51,489 bases of DNA from Planctomycetota bacterium. GTDB lineage: Bacteria; Planctomycetota; Planctomycetia; Gemmatales; Gemmataceae. Below the pieces are notes generated by a model, which saw only the letters and a list, made by a program, of their open reading frames with translations, did no database searches and was not told the DNA's origin. Every line of letters begins with the position of its first letter. The first letter of the stretch is position 1. Of this stretch, positions 33,471 through 42,240 are shown in pieces. A program made the position numbers and the translations under genes. The DNA lies in NCBI GenBank assembly GCA_029777335.1, contig JAKOSN010000157.1, positions 1 through 51,489 on the forward strand, in the 5' to 3' direction.

Positions 33471-36400
33471 CTAGCCAGACAGAGGTTTTCCCTCTGCCGA
33501 GCGCAACGGAGTGCTCTCACCGTGACAGACCCACCCGCCCCAGTATCGTGGATGGGGGTAACGCGCGCGCAGCATGACCTGTGCCTCGCGCAGAGCCTCC
33601 GCACGTCCCTGACCAGCACCCAGACGGCGATAGAACTCCGCAAGCAATTCCACGTGCGGGGCCTCGGGTTTGTCCCACAGACGAACCAGCACCGCTCCTG
33701 AACCCGCGAGGAAAAAAGCACGGAGCAAGACCTGGAGCGGCCAGTTCAGATGCATCGGCAAGGCGTCACAGGCCGAGAGCACCGTCAGTTGATTTGCCCA
33801 GAAATCCAGGCTACTCAGCTCGCGCGCCGAGAGAATCCCTGAACCGCTTTCCCCCCAGACCCGAGCCAGATTCACTGTCACAAATTGCATGGGATTCTTC
33901 CACGGGGTGGCATCGGCGCGCCCATCGTCGGCGTCGGGCGAAAGGGTGTTTGGCGTGCGCATGACCAGAGCGCCCTCGTCCTGGAATTCCACAGGAACCG
34001 CAAGATGGAGGATGCGCGCCTGGGGAGCTTCCACCAGCGCCTGGCGCGTGGCCTGTTCGCCGAGCAAGGGCAGCACGCCCAGAAGTTCCGCGAGTTGTTG
34101 CGCCTCGGTTCGCAAAACAGCGGGGGTGCGATCCACTTCCGGGGAAGGTCTGGTCGGGGCACTCGGGCTGGGGGTTGCAGGCGCGGAGGTGCTCCCGAGC
34201 AAACCCTTGAGTCGCTTCCACAAACCGGCCCACCAGGACTCGCCCGGCGGCAGGCGAGTTGGCATGGGCAACGTGAGCGGGGGAGATTCGCTCGGGGTTT
34301 CTTGCCGGGGCGGACCGAAAACCCGAGCGGACGGCCCGCGTTCGGTGGGGAAGGTCTGACGAAGCAGATCGCGTCCCGTGGGAACGTGGCTGAAGGTGTA
34401 ACGATCGATCAGATGTCCTTCGTCGGCGAGCGGCAGCGCACCGCAGGGAACATGCATTAACTCGCCATCAGGCGCCAGAAATAGATGCGTTGCCGAGCCA
34501 CAGGCGGCCAGCAGCGGATCGAAGACCTGGGAGCGCAGCGCTAACCCCGTTCGCAGACTCTGGCCCGGTCGCTCGTCGGGCTGTTTGCTTTTGTCCAGGG
34601 CGGCGTGATAGTTGGCAACCAGTTCCTTGATCTTGTCGCCCGATCCGAGATCGAGCAACTGAACATGGTCCGCCTGGCCGGGGAGAAGGACAAAGGCGAG
34701 ATAATGCGAAGTGGCAGCCGGCGGCGGGGTCACCGAGTGAGCCGCGCGAGTGAAGTCCACGCGATCAAAGCGGACGATTTCCACAAAGGCACTGTTCGCA
34801 GGGAGAAGAGCCGCCAGGTCGCCGCCGGTGAGGGTGCGTCGACGGCGCTGCCAGGCCAGTTCCGGCACGACATCGGCGAGTTCGGTCTCCAGCTGGTCCA
34901 GATCCTGTTGCCATTGCCGCAACAGGCGCTGATAGCCATGTCCGCCTTCGCTCCCGGGACCGGCCCAGGTTTTGGCGGCAATTTGACGACCCAGCAGATA
35001 ATAGCGATGAATCTCCTTGCGCCAGGGTTGATACTTCGCTTCCAGCAAGGCCAGGCGTGGCGTGGCAATCGCCTCGATCCAGATCAGTTTGCGGCGCAGG
35101 ACAAAAGCAAAGAGTTTGCTCAGGGAAACGGTCTGGTTTGCCAGCAGCTGACAGGCCAGTGACAGAAGCCGATCGAAGTTTTCCAGCTGGCCGCGCAGAC
35201 AGTACGTCCGCGCCTTGTCGGAGTGCAAAAGGAGAATGGCGGTCAATTGCTGATCGTCGCGCAGCGCCAGTTCTTCCAGCAGGCCAAGCGCATCGGCGCT
35301 GCGCCCTGTGCTGGCACAGAGCAGCGCCAGATTGGCCATGGCATTTCCCGTGCTGGGGTGTTCCTCGCCCAGGGTGGCGCGCAGGGTCTGGACGGCGCGA
35401 CGCAGAATCGATTCGGCGTGGTCCAGGCGATTTTGCTCCAGAAGGCAGGCCGCCAGATTGGCCTGGAGGATGGCGCGGGCACTTTCGTCGATCGTCTCGT
35501 TTTGCCGGGCGGCGGTCAGTGCTTGCTGGTAGAGCGCCTCGGCCTCGGCAAAACGACGTTGGGCACGGTGCGAATCCGCCTGGAGTTGCATCGCCGCGAT
35601 GACGGCGGGATGATTATCGCCGAGCGCCACGCGCAGGATGCGGTAGTGTTGCTGCAACAGCGGGTCGGCGCGGTCGAATTTGCCCTGAGCCTGGTACAGT
35701 GTGGCCAGGGTGCGCAGACAGCCGGCGTATTCGGGGTGATTGTCGCCCACGGTCCGGCGCAGCACCTCGAGCGCCTGCTCGTGCAGAGCCTCACCTTGCT
35801 GAAAGTGGTTTTGTGCGACCTCAAAAGTAGCCATTTCGTTCAGACAGGCCGCAACCGCGGGGTGATACTTCCCCAGCACCGCACGGAAGATCTCCAGGGC
35901 GGTGTCATACAGCCGGCTCGCCTCGGGGTAGTTCTCCAGGCTGCGATAGAGGGCGGCCACCGTTTGCAGGGCGCCGGCGACTTCCGGGTGTTCCTCGCCA
36001 TGCACCTGACGCAAGACCTCGGCCGCTTTTTCCGCCAGCGGCAGGGCCTCCTCGTGATCCCCCAGAGCGCGATGGGCCAGGGCCAGGTTGGTCAGGTCGG
36101 CGGCGTGGATGCGGTTGCCCGCGCCATGCACTTTCTCGTTGATTTTCAGGACCTGTTGCCACAGAGGCAGAGCTGCGAGCTGGTTGCCCATCGAACCGTG
36201 CAACTGGGCCAGGTCGCTCAGCGTTGGCACCAGGCTGGGATGTTCGTCGCCATAGGCGCGGCAGGTGAGATCGACCACCTCCTGCATGATCTGCTCGGCC
36301 TTGAAGACCTCGCCCTTGGCCTGCCAGAAGAGGGCGACACTTTGCAGAGTACGAAGATAGCCAATATCTTCTTCACCCCCCTGGGCGCGCAGAATCTCAA

Positions 36401-38393
36401 GCGCCTGGGTGAGGAGAGGTTCGGCCTCGTCGAAGTTGCCCACGGTTTGATAGAGCAGGCCGAGGTTGTGCAGACTCTGGGCCACTTCGGGGTGATCCTC
36501 GCCCAGGGTGGCGCGGCGCACCTCGAGCGCGCGCCGATACATTCCCTCGGCGGCTCCGTAATTGCCGGTGTCGAAGTAGAGCGCTGCCAGGTCGTTGAGC
36601 GTCTGGGCGTATTCGGGATGCTCTTCTCCCTGCGTGCGCGCCCGAATATCGAGCACCTGGCGATAGCGGACCTCGGCCCCGGCCAGGTTGTTCATGTGCA
36701 GATAGAGTCGCGCCAACCCTTCCAGGGTGCGGGCAAAATCGATGTGGTCCTCGCCCACGCGCTGGCGCTGCAATTCGAGTGCTTGATTGGATAGTGCCTC
36801 GGCCTGGGCAAAGTTGCGCACCGTTTGGTAGAGGCTGGCCAGGTCCTGCAGGCTCTGGATCGTCTCGGGGTGGGTAGGACCCACGGTGCGGCGCGTGTGG
36901 TCGAGCAGGTGCTGAAACGCCTTCTCAGCTTGCTGGTACTGTCCGAGTCCCTGTTGCAAATGGGCCTGGCTGCGCAGCGCCTCGGTGATCAGATGCTGCC
37001 CGCTCTCGGGGTGGGCCGACGCCAGGTCGAGCGCTTGTTGAAACGAGGCAAGCGCTTGCTCGAACTGGCCGGCGGATTGCTGGACCATGGCCCGACATTG
37101 CAAGCTGGTCGCATGCAAGATGGGGTGGCTTTCGCGCAGGCGATCGCTGCGCTCCACAATGCGCTGGCTCAGTTGTTCCCCTTCTTCGAGATTGCCGCTG
37201 AGCACCACCGTGCGCACCAGCGCCTGCAGAGCAGAGATCGTCTCGATGGAATCGGGGCCGGTTTGCTGCTGAATCAGGCGGCAGGTTTCACGCAGAATCG
37301 GCTCCGCCTCGGAGTATTTTTCCTGGCTGTTATAGATGTCGGCGAGGGTCCACAGGCTTTGCGCGTACGCGGGGTGCTTTTCGCCAACGACGGCGCGAAT
37401 GAGTTCGCGCGCCTGTTTCCCCAGCTTCTCGGCATCGTCGAAGTTGCTGCTCAGTTGCAGGATGTAGGCGAGCGAGCACAGGCTGGTTGCGTAGTAGAGG
37501 TGCTGCTCGCCCAGGGCGTTGCGGGTGAGTTCCAGGGCCTGGCGCCCCAGGGCCTCCGCTTCGGAATAGTTGCCCTGCATGGCCAGAAGGATGGCGCGAT
37601 TCTCCAGGCTGGCGGCATAATCGGGGTGCTGGTCGCCCAGCACGCGCTTGCGCACCGCCAGGGTCTGCTGGCTGAGGGCGTCGACCTCACTCAGTTTAAC
37701 CTGGCTGAGCAGAACTCCGGCCAGGCGATGCGCGCTGGCAGCCGTGTCGAGGTGCTCCTCACCCAGCGCCGCGCGCCGGATGGCCAGTCCCTGGCGTGCC
37801 AGTTGCTCGGCTTCCGCGAAACGACCCATCCCGGAATAAAGCCAGGCCAGGGTGGTCAGGCTCTGGCCATAATCGCGATGGCTTTCGCCAAGGGTTTGCT
37901 GACGGATCGCGCGTGCTTGCAGGAGGAGTTTTTCTGCCTCCGCGCGCTGGCCCTGGAGATCGAGGAGGAAACCCAGATCGTGCATGCTCTGGGCGACAGC
38001 GGGGTGCTGTTCGCCAAACCGTTGCTCATGCACCTGAAGCGATTTGCGCAGCAGCGGTTCTGCCTGACTATACTTGCCCAGTTCCACGTAAAGACGCCCC
38101 AGCTCTTGCAGGGAGCGCGCATAATCGGGGTGGTCCTGGCCGAGAGCGCGTTGCAGCTTGAGCGCTTCGAGCAAGGAAGCCTCGGCCTGGGGATAGTGAG
38201 CGAGTTCTCGATGGAGCTGACCGAGGAAGCGCCAGCAGAGGGCATTCTGCGCGGGATCCGGATCAGGCGTCGCGCGCGCCTGGGCACAGGTCTGCTCGGC
38301 CAGGGGCAAGGCTTCCTGAAACCGGCTCTGACGCAGCAACTCCTCGAGTTGTTCGTTGAGGCTGCGTAGGGAACCAGGTAACGACGACGCCAT
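33471..38393 (-). CDS. Giant TPR-CHAT protein with degenerate protease motif
   Basis: A 1640-residue protein. From about residue 15 to 1130 it carries some two dozen TPR units of 42 residues ('YSQAEPLLRKSLQVHEQRFG', 'EQHPAVAQSMHDLGFLL', and so on). A helical linker follows, then a CHAT (caspase-HetF-associated) domain from about 1290 to the end. The Cys motif LTVLSACDAL is intact (Cys1542). The usual HLATHG has become HLAVPV, so the catalytic His position is Pro1467. The last block (FYRRLGAGQGRAEALREAQ and YWGGWVCHGEST) is typical CHAT. A low-complexity Pro/Ser insert (about 1400) lies inside it. The start has GGAG six bases upstream. Family members act as proteases, for instance in CRISPR type III-E, but no CRISPR genes are here. 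Confidence 0.92.
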   Translation of the reverse strand: MASSLPGSLRSLNEQLEELLRQSRFQEALPLAEQTCAQARATPDPDPAQNALCWRFLGQLHRELAHYPQAEASLLEALKLQRALGQDHPDYARSLQELGRLYVELGKYSQAEPLLRKSLQVHEQRFGEQHPAVAQSMHDLGFLLDLQGQRAEAEKLLLQARAIRQQTLGESHRDYGQSLTTLAWLYSGMGRFAEAEQLARQGLAIRRAALGEEHLDTAASAHRLAGVLLSQVKLSEVDALSQQTLAVRKRVLGDQHPDYAASLENRAILLAMQGNYSEAEALGRQALELTRNALGEQHLYYATSLCSLAYILQLSSNFDDAEKLGKQARELIRAVVGEKHPAYAQSLWTLADIYNSQEKYSEAEPILRETCRLIQQQTGPDSIETISALQALVRTVVLSGNLEEGEQLSQRIVERSDRLRESHPILHATSLQCRAMVQQSAGQFEQALASFQQALDLASAHPESGQHLITEALRSQAHLQQGLGQYQQAEKAFQHLLDHTRRTVGPTHPETIQSLQDLASLYQTVRNFAQAEALSNQALELQRQRVGEDHIDFARTLEGLARLYLHMNNLAGAEVRYRQVLDIRARTQGEEHPEYAQTLNDLAALYFDTGNYGAAEGMYRRALEVRRATLGEDHPEVAQSLHNLGLLYQTVGNFDEAEPLLTQALEILRAQGGEEDIGYLRTLQSVALFWQAKGEVFKAEQIMQEVVDLTCRAYGDEHPSLVPTLSDLAQLHGSMGNQLAALPLWQQVLKINEKVHGAGNRIHAADLTNLALAHRALGDHEEALPLAEKAAEVLRQVHGEEHPEVAGALQTVAALYRSLENYPEASRLYDTALEIFRAVLGKYHPAVAACLNEMATFEVAQNHFQQGEALHEQALEVLRRTVGDNHPEYAGCLRTLATLYQAQGKFDRADPLLQQHYRILRVALGDNHPAVIAAMQLQADSHRAQRRFAEAEALYQQALTAARQNETIDESARAILQANLAACLLEQNRLDHAESILRRAVQTLRATLGEEHPSTGNAMANLALLCASTGRSADALGLLEELALRDDQQLTAILLLHSDKARTYCLRGQLENFDRLLSLACQLLANQTVSLSKLFAFVLRRKLIWIEAIATPRLALLEAKYQPWRKEIHRYYLLGRQIAAKTWAGPGSEGGHGYQRLLRQWQQDLDQLETELADVVPELAWQRRRRTLTGGDLAALLPANSAFVEIVRFDRVDFTRAAHSVTPPPAATSHYLAFVLLPGQADHVQLLDLGSGDKIKELVANYHAALDKSKQPDERPGQSLRTGLALRSQVFDPLLAACGSATHLFLAPDGELMHVPCGALPLADEGHLIDRYTFSHVPTGRDLLRQTFPTERGPSARVFGPPRQETPSESPPLTLPMPTRLPPGESWWAGLWKRLKGLLGSTSAPATPSPSAPTRPSPEVDRTPAVLRTEAQQLAELLGVLPLLGEQATRQALVEAPQARILHLAVPVEFQDEGALVMRTPNTLSPDADDGRADATPWKNPMQFVTVNLARVWGESGSGILSARELSSLDFWANQLTVLSACDALPMHLNWPLQVLLRAFFLAGSGAVLVRLWDKPEAPHVELLAEFYRRLGAGQGRAEALREAQVMLRARYPHPRYWGGWVCHGESTPLRSAEGKPLSG

Positions 38394-38399
38394 GGGGAT

Positions 38400-38424
38400 C
38401 TCCGATCCGGAGGTTGGCCAACCT
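38400..38424 (-). promoter_or_regulatory. Palindrome and ribosome-site hairpin before the TPR-CHAT gene
   Basis: In the mRNA, CTCCG (38408-38412) can pair with CGGAG (38400-38404), hiding the GGAG ribosome site. The adjoining palindrome AGGTTGGCCAACCT (38411-38424) shares two bases, so the two folds compete. A translational switch or a repressor operator is possible; both are inference. Confidence 0.35.
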
Positions 38425-38676
38425 CTTCATGTCTATTTCGCTTCTGCTTGTCTTAGAGCGCGCGAGGCAGGAGGACGACCAATCTCTGGGGCAAATCGAG
38501 GTGGAGCGGCGCGGAATCATGTCGCGCTGTGTTGGGAAGCAGGCATCGGTGCGGGGACCGGCCCCGACCTGGGAATGAGGCGACCGACTCGGTGGTGCCC
38601 CCCCGCCGCGAAGGGTCCTGCGCGCCCGGGCGCGCAGCCAGGGGGCTCGGTCCGTCAAATTCTCGGCAAACTCTTC

Positions 38677-38704
38677 TTGACTTCATCTCCTGGTCCGCTA
38701 GAGT
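38677..38704 (+). promoter_or_regulatory. Sigma-70-like promoter of the feo operon
   Basis: TTGACT (38677-38682) and TAGAGT (38699-38704) are 16 bases apart. Transcription would start near 38711, inside the Fur-like palindrome, as in classical iron repression. Confidence 0.6.
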
Positions 38705-38706
38705 AG

Positions 38707-38725
38707 ATTGAGATTCAGTCTCAAT
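38707..38725 (+). promoter_or_regulatory. Fur-like operator
   Basis: ATTGAGATTCAGTCTCAAT is a 7-5-7 perfect palindrome that differs at two positions from the TTGAGAATCATTCTCAA type of Fur box. It sits just after the -10 element of feo, the expected place for iron repression. Confidence 0.65.
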
Positions 38726-38768
38726 AACTCCAGCCGGGGCCACGGGTGGTTGGGAAGGACGGTTGGCT

Positions 38769-39014
38769 GTGTATCACGAAACCTGTTTGCCGTTGGAATG
38801 GCTTCGGTCGGGCGAATGGGGTGAGGTTGCCGAGATTACCGGCGATCCCCGCTGGATTGGTCGCATGGCTGAACTCGGTCTGCGGGCGGGCACACGCCTG
38901 CAGGTGGTGCAGCCAGGTTGTCCGTGTCTGCTGCAGATTGATGGCTGTCGCCTGTGCGTGCGTGGCGACCTCGATGTGCAAATTCTCGTTCGTCCTGTGC
39001 CCGCCGGTTGTTAA
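38769..39014 (+). CDS. feoA: FeoA domain protein 1
   Basis: An 81-residue SH3-like FeoA protein: LEWLRSGEWGEVAEITGDPR, then MAELGLRAGTRLQVVQPGCP and CRLCVRGDLDVQILV. FeoA binds FeoB and aids iron(II) uptake. Four Cys may be an unusual addition (PGCPCLLQIDGCRLC). GTG 38769 has AAGGA nine bases upstream; a TTG at 38763 would be too near. First gene after the Fur-like box; a second feoA follows. Confidence 0.87.
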   Translation: MYHETCLPLEWLRSGEWGEVAEITGDPRWIGRMAELGLRAGTRLQVVQPGCPCLLQIDGCRLCVRGDLDVQILVRPVPAGC

Positions 39015-39110
39015 CGCTGCTCCCCCCCGCGTTTGGCGCGCTTCCGTGCCCTGGTTGTCTCTGGCCTGGGGCGAGGCGGCTGCTTGCTGAGACTCCTTGA
39101 GACACCCACC

Positions 39111-39338
39111 ATGCCTACCCTCGATCAAATCCCCGTTGGCCAGCGGGCTCGCATCGAGGCCTTGCACGGTAGCGATGGCCTGGTGCAACGCCTTTATGAG
39201 ATGGGGTTGCTCGAAGGAGAAGAGGTCGAGGTGATCGCGCTGGCTCCCATGGGCGATCCCATGGAATTGCAACTGCGCGATTATCGTCTCAGTTTGCGCT
39301 GCAGCGAAGCGGCCCGGATTCAGGTTACCCCGCTCTGA
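39111..39338 (+). CDS. feoA: FeoA domain protein 2
   Basis: A 75-residue FeoA: MPTLDQIPVGQRARIEALHG, QRLYEMGLLEGEEVEVIALA and LRDYRLSLRCSEAARIQV. Shorter and without the Cys of the first copy, it is closer to typical FeoA. Having two tandem feoA genes before feoB is a recurring bacterial arrangement. It ends 18 bases before feoB, so translation is probably linked. Confidence 0.88.
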   Translation: MPTLDQIPVGQRARIEALHGSDGLVQRLYEMGLLEGEEVEVIALAPMGDPMELQLRDYRLSLRCSEAARIQVTPL

Positions 39339-39356
39339 GCCTCCAGGTGTCCCCTC

Positions 39357-41780
39357 ATGGCAACCCCTTCCCTTCCGGTTGAAACGCCCATCGCCTCGGA
39401 CCGGCTCACGGTTGCGCTCCTCGGCAATCCCAATACGGGCAAAACCACTCTGTTCAATGCCCTGGCGGGTCTGCGGCAACGTGTCGGCAACTATCCGGGG
39501 GTGACCGTCGAAACCAAGAAGGGTCAGATGACCTGTTGTGGCAAGGTCTTCGACGTGGTCGATCTCCCGGGAACCTACAGCCTGGCGCCGCGCTCCCCCG
39601 ATGAGATGGTCGCGGTCGATCTGATCCTGGGCCATCAGGAAGGCGAAAAGCAACCCGACGTGGTCGTCTCCATTGTCGATGCCTCCAACCTGGAACGGAA
39701 TCTCTATCTCACCACCCAGGCTCTCGAACTCGGCGTGCCTGTGGTCCTGGCGCTCAACATGATGGATGTGGCGGCCGGGCAGGGGCTTCGGCTCGATGTG
39801 GAGCGCCTGGCGCAGCAAATGGCCCTTCCTGTGGTTCCCTTGCAGGCCAACAAGGGCGTCGGCCTTGATCGATTGCGGCAGGTGCTCGCCGAGGTTGCCT
39901 CTCACCATCCGACCAGCGCGCAGGGGCAGAAACGGCCCTCCTTCCCCGCTGCCTTTGAGCAGGAAGTCGCCGCATTGCAAGCAATGGTGGGAGAAGAAGT
40001 TGCGCCCTATCTGGTGCGTCGTCTTCTCCTCGATGTGGGCGGTTATACCGAACAACGGCTGGGGCAAACACTGGGAGCTAGCCTGGCACAACAGGTTCAG
40101 GCAGCACGGCAACGGTTGGCCTCGGTCGGGTGCAGCGTGCCCGGGGTGGAAGCGCGGACGCGTTATGGCTGGATTCGCGAGGTGACCGCTGGCTGTGTGC
40201 AGCGCCCGGCGCAGCGCCCCGTGACCTGGACTGATCGGCTTGATCGTGTGCTCACGCATCGGTTGTGGGGCACGCTGATTTTTCTGGTGATGATGTTTCT
40301 TGTTTTCCAGTCGATCTTTACCGCTGCGCGTCCCTTGATGGACTGGATCAATGCCGGGAAGGGTCTGCTGGCGGGGTGGCTGCGCGATTCCTTGCCGATC
40401 GGTCCGCTCACCAGTCTCCTGGTCGATGGGGTGGTCGCCGGCGTGGGGGGCGTCCTGGTCTTTTTGCCCCAAATTCTTATTCTCTTTGGCTTTATCGCGC
40501 TCCTTGAGGATTGCGGCTACATGGCTCGGGCCGCCTTCCTGATGGACAAGCTGATGTCGCGTTGTGGCCTGAGCGGAAAATCGTTCATTCCCATGCTGTC
40601 GTCGGTTGCCTGTGCCGTTCCGGGGATCATGGCCACGCGGGTGATTGAGCATCGCCGGGATCGCCTGGCGACGATCCTGGTGGCGCCACTGATGAGTTGT
40701 TCAGCCCGTTTACCGGTCTACATCCTCCTCATTGGAGCTTTTCTTTCTGTTGGCCGACCGTGGTGGCTGCCGGGGGTGGTGATGTTCGCCCTGTATGCTC
40801 TGGGCCTGGTGCTGGCTCCGCTGGTCGCCCTGTTGTTGAAGCGCACCTTGCTGCGCGGCGAAACGCCGGTCTTTGTGCTGGAAATGCCCTCCTACAAATG
40901 TCCCTCGGCGCGGTTGGTGCTGCGTCGCATGCTCGAGAGCGCCTGGAACTTTCTCTACCGGGCGGGCACGCTGATCCTGGCAAGCATGATCGTTGTCTGG
41001 GCGCTCCTTTACTTCCCCTCCACCGATCGTGAAGATCCGCAGCAGCGCTCCTTTGAGGAAGTGCTGGCCACACTGGATCAGCCTCTGTCTGACAGGCGCG
41101 ACGAACAGAAAGAAAAAGAGGAGAAGCTCGCCGATCTGCGTGTGCAACTGACGCAGCTGAAAGTGCAGGAACAGACCCTCCCCCTCGCACAGCGCGGCGC
41201 AGCGCACCAGCAGTGCCAGCAGCTGGAGGCGGCACTGGTTCCTCTGGAAGGAGAGATTAACGATCTGAAAACGGCCATCGCCGAGATCGAGAAAGCGCAC
41301 AATCACATCACCGAGCGCTGGAAACAGCAGAGCTTGCTGGGGCGGCTGGGGAAGCTCCTCGAGCCGGTCGTGGAGCCGCTGGGGTGGGACTGGCGCATTG
41401 GGGTGGCAGCCCTGGCGAGCTTCCCGGCGCGCGAGGTGGTGGTGGGCACGCTGGGAATCATTTACGAGGTGGGCGAGGTTGATCCGGGGGAACTCAGTGA
41501 AGCGAAGGAAGTCGCCCAGACCAGGTTAGCCCGCGCCTTGCAAGAGGCGAAATGGGAAGAGGGCTCGGCGCGGGCGGGTCAGAAGGTCTACAGTGTCCCC
41601 ACGGCACTGTCGCTGATGGTCTTCTTCGCCCTGTGTTGCCAGTGTGCCTCGACGCTGGCGGTCATCCGACGCGAAACCGGCAGCTGGCGCTGGCCGGCGT
41701 TCACCTTCACGTACATGACCGTGCTCGCCTACGTGGGGGCGCTTGTGGTCTACCAGGTGGGGACCGGGTTGTTTGGCTAA
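39357..41780 (+). CDS. feoB: Ferrous iron transporter FeoB with coiled-coil insert
   Basis: An 807-residue FeoB. The GTPase domain holds G1 GNPNTGKTTLFNAL, G2-region VGNYPGVTVE, G3 DLPGTYSL and G4 NMMD. The membrane core has the two gate motifs (GCGYMARAAFLMDK-like seen as DCGYMARAAFLMDK, and VACAVPGIMATR). Between later helices, about residues 560-660, sits a roughly 90-residue highly charged coiled coil (RRDEQKEKEEKLADLRVQL and so on) absent or much shorter in E. coli FeoB. The FPAREVVVGTLG motif follows. ATG 39357. It lies in an iron-regulated operon with two FeoA proteins and a small Cys-rich protein. Confidence 0.95.
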   Translation: MATPSLPVETPIASDRLTVALLGNPNTGKTTLFNALAGLRQRVGNYPGVTVETKKGQMTCCGKVFDVVDLPGTYSLAPRSPDEMVAVDLILGHQEGEKQPDVVVSIVDASNLERNLYLTTQALELGVPVVLALNMMDVAAGQGLRLDVERLAQQMALPVVPLQANKGVGLDRLRQVLAEVASHHPTSAQGQKRPSFPAAFEQEVAALQAMVGEEVAPYLVRRLLLDVGGYTEQRLGQTLGASLAQQVQAARQRLASVGCSVPGVEARTRYGWIREVTAGCVQRPAQRPVTWTDRLDRVLTHRLWGTLIFLVMMFLVFQSIFTAARPLMDWINAGKGLLAGWLRDSLPIGPLTSLLVDGVVAGVGGVLVFLPQILILFGFIALLEDCGYMARAAFLMDKLMSRCGLSGKSFIPMLSSVACAVPGIMATRVIEHRRDRLATILVAPLMSCSARLPVYILLIGAFLSVGRPWWLPGVVMFALYALGLVLAPLVALLLKRTLLRGETPVFVLEMPSYKCPSARLVLRRMLESAWNFLYRAGTLILASMIVVWALLYFPSTDREDPQQRSFEEVLATLDQPLSDRRDEQKEKEEKLADLRVQLTQLKVQEQTLPLAQRGAAHQQCQQLEAALVPLEGEINDLKTAIAEIEKAHNHITERWKQQSLLGRLGKLLEPVVEPLGWDWRIGVAALASFPAREVVVGTLGIIYEVGEVDPGELSEAKEVAQTRLARALQEAKWEEGSARAGQKVYSVPTALSLMVFFALCCQCASTLAVIRRETGSWRWPAFTFTYMTVLAYVGALVVYQVGTGLFG

Positions 41781-41802
41781 CAGGGCCAGCCGGAGGCGCG
41801 CG

Positions 41803-41997
41803 ATGCATCTGCAACTGATTCTCGTGGCAGGGTTTGTGGCCGGAGCGGTGTGCTATCTGGCACGGCAGACCTGGCGCACCTGGAGCGGACGCCCGGGCGG
41901 CTGTTCGGGGTGTGGCAGCAAGACGAATCCTCGGCAAGAGCCCGCGCCGGCCTCCTGGATCCCGAGCGAGGAACTCACTCTGCGTTCTTCGCGCTGA
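41803..41997 (+). CDS. FeoB-associated Cys-rich membrane protein
   Basis: A 64-residue protein with one N-terminal helix (LQLILVAGFVAGAVCYLA) and a Cys motif CSGCGSK after it, the layout of the small Cys-rich proteins often encoded after feoB. CGGAGG is six bases upstream of ATG 41803. It starts 22 bases after the feoB stop and is the last gene of the operon. A role in iron hand-over is proposed for the family; it is not proven. Confidence 0.8.
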   Translation: MHLQLILVAGFVAGAVCYLARQTWRTWSGRPGGCSGCGSKTNPRQEPAPASWIPSEELTLRSSR

Positions 41998-42101
41998 GGC
42001 AAAGCGCCACGCTTCCTTGAAATGCGCAGCAACTTGAGACGATGCAAAGTCCCTCCAGTTCCAGGGTTTCATGCCTGATGGGAATTTTCTCGTTTTTCTA
42101 C

Positions 42102-42129
42102 TTGACTTCTCTTCGCGCGACGTTAGTAT
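42102..42129 (+). promoter_or_regulatory. Candidate promoter upstream of the MFS leader
   Basis: TTGACT (42102-42107) and TAGTAT (42124-42129) are 16 bases apart, giving a start near 42136. Any transcript from here runs straight into the stem-loop at 42165-42209. Confidence 0.6.
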
Positions 42130-42164
42130 CGTGCTTGTATAGTTCGGCCTCTTCTCTGTTCCGG

Positions 42165-42209
42165 CCCCGCTGTTCGACCTGCTTGCAGGAAGTTCAGCGG
42201 GGTTTTTTT
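42165..42209 (+). terminator. Intrinsic terminator in the leader of the MFS gene
   Basis: CCCCGCTG (42165-42172) pairs with CAGCGGGG (42195-42202); inside, CCTGC (42178-42182) pairs with GCAGG (42185-42189); seven T follow (42203-42209). This is a textbook Rho-independent terminator. It lies 31 bases before the MFS ATG, leaving no room for another promoter. It may also end the feo operon, 170 bases back. Confidence 0.85.
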
Positions 42210-42240
42210 GTCCGTTCAACCCGCCGCTGAGCCTGGATTG

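Larger units (their letters stand above)
38394..38768. other. Divergent control region of TPR-CHAT and feo operon
   Basis: About 375 bases with no gene. The left end holds AGGTTGGCCAACCT (38411-38424), a perfect 14-base palindrome, and CTCCG/CGGAG arms around the TPR-CHAT ribosome site. The right end holds the feo promoter and Fur-like box. The middle is GC-rich and contains GCGCGCCCGGGCGCGC at about 38621. Confidence 0.7.

Noticed and set aside
33471..38393. TPR-CHAT gene as part of a CRISPR type III-E system
   Set aside because: No Cas genes and no repeat-spacer array anywhere in the window.
38721..40652. A 643-codon minus-strand frame opposite feoA and feoB
   Set aside because: The feo genes on the plus strand are unmistakable; this frame is GC-driven.
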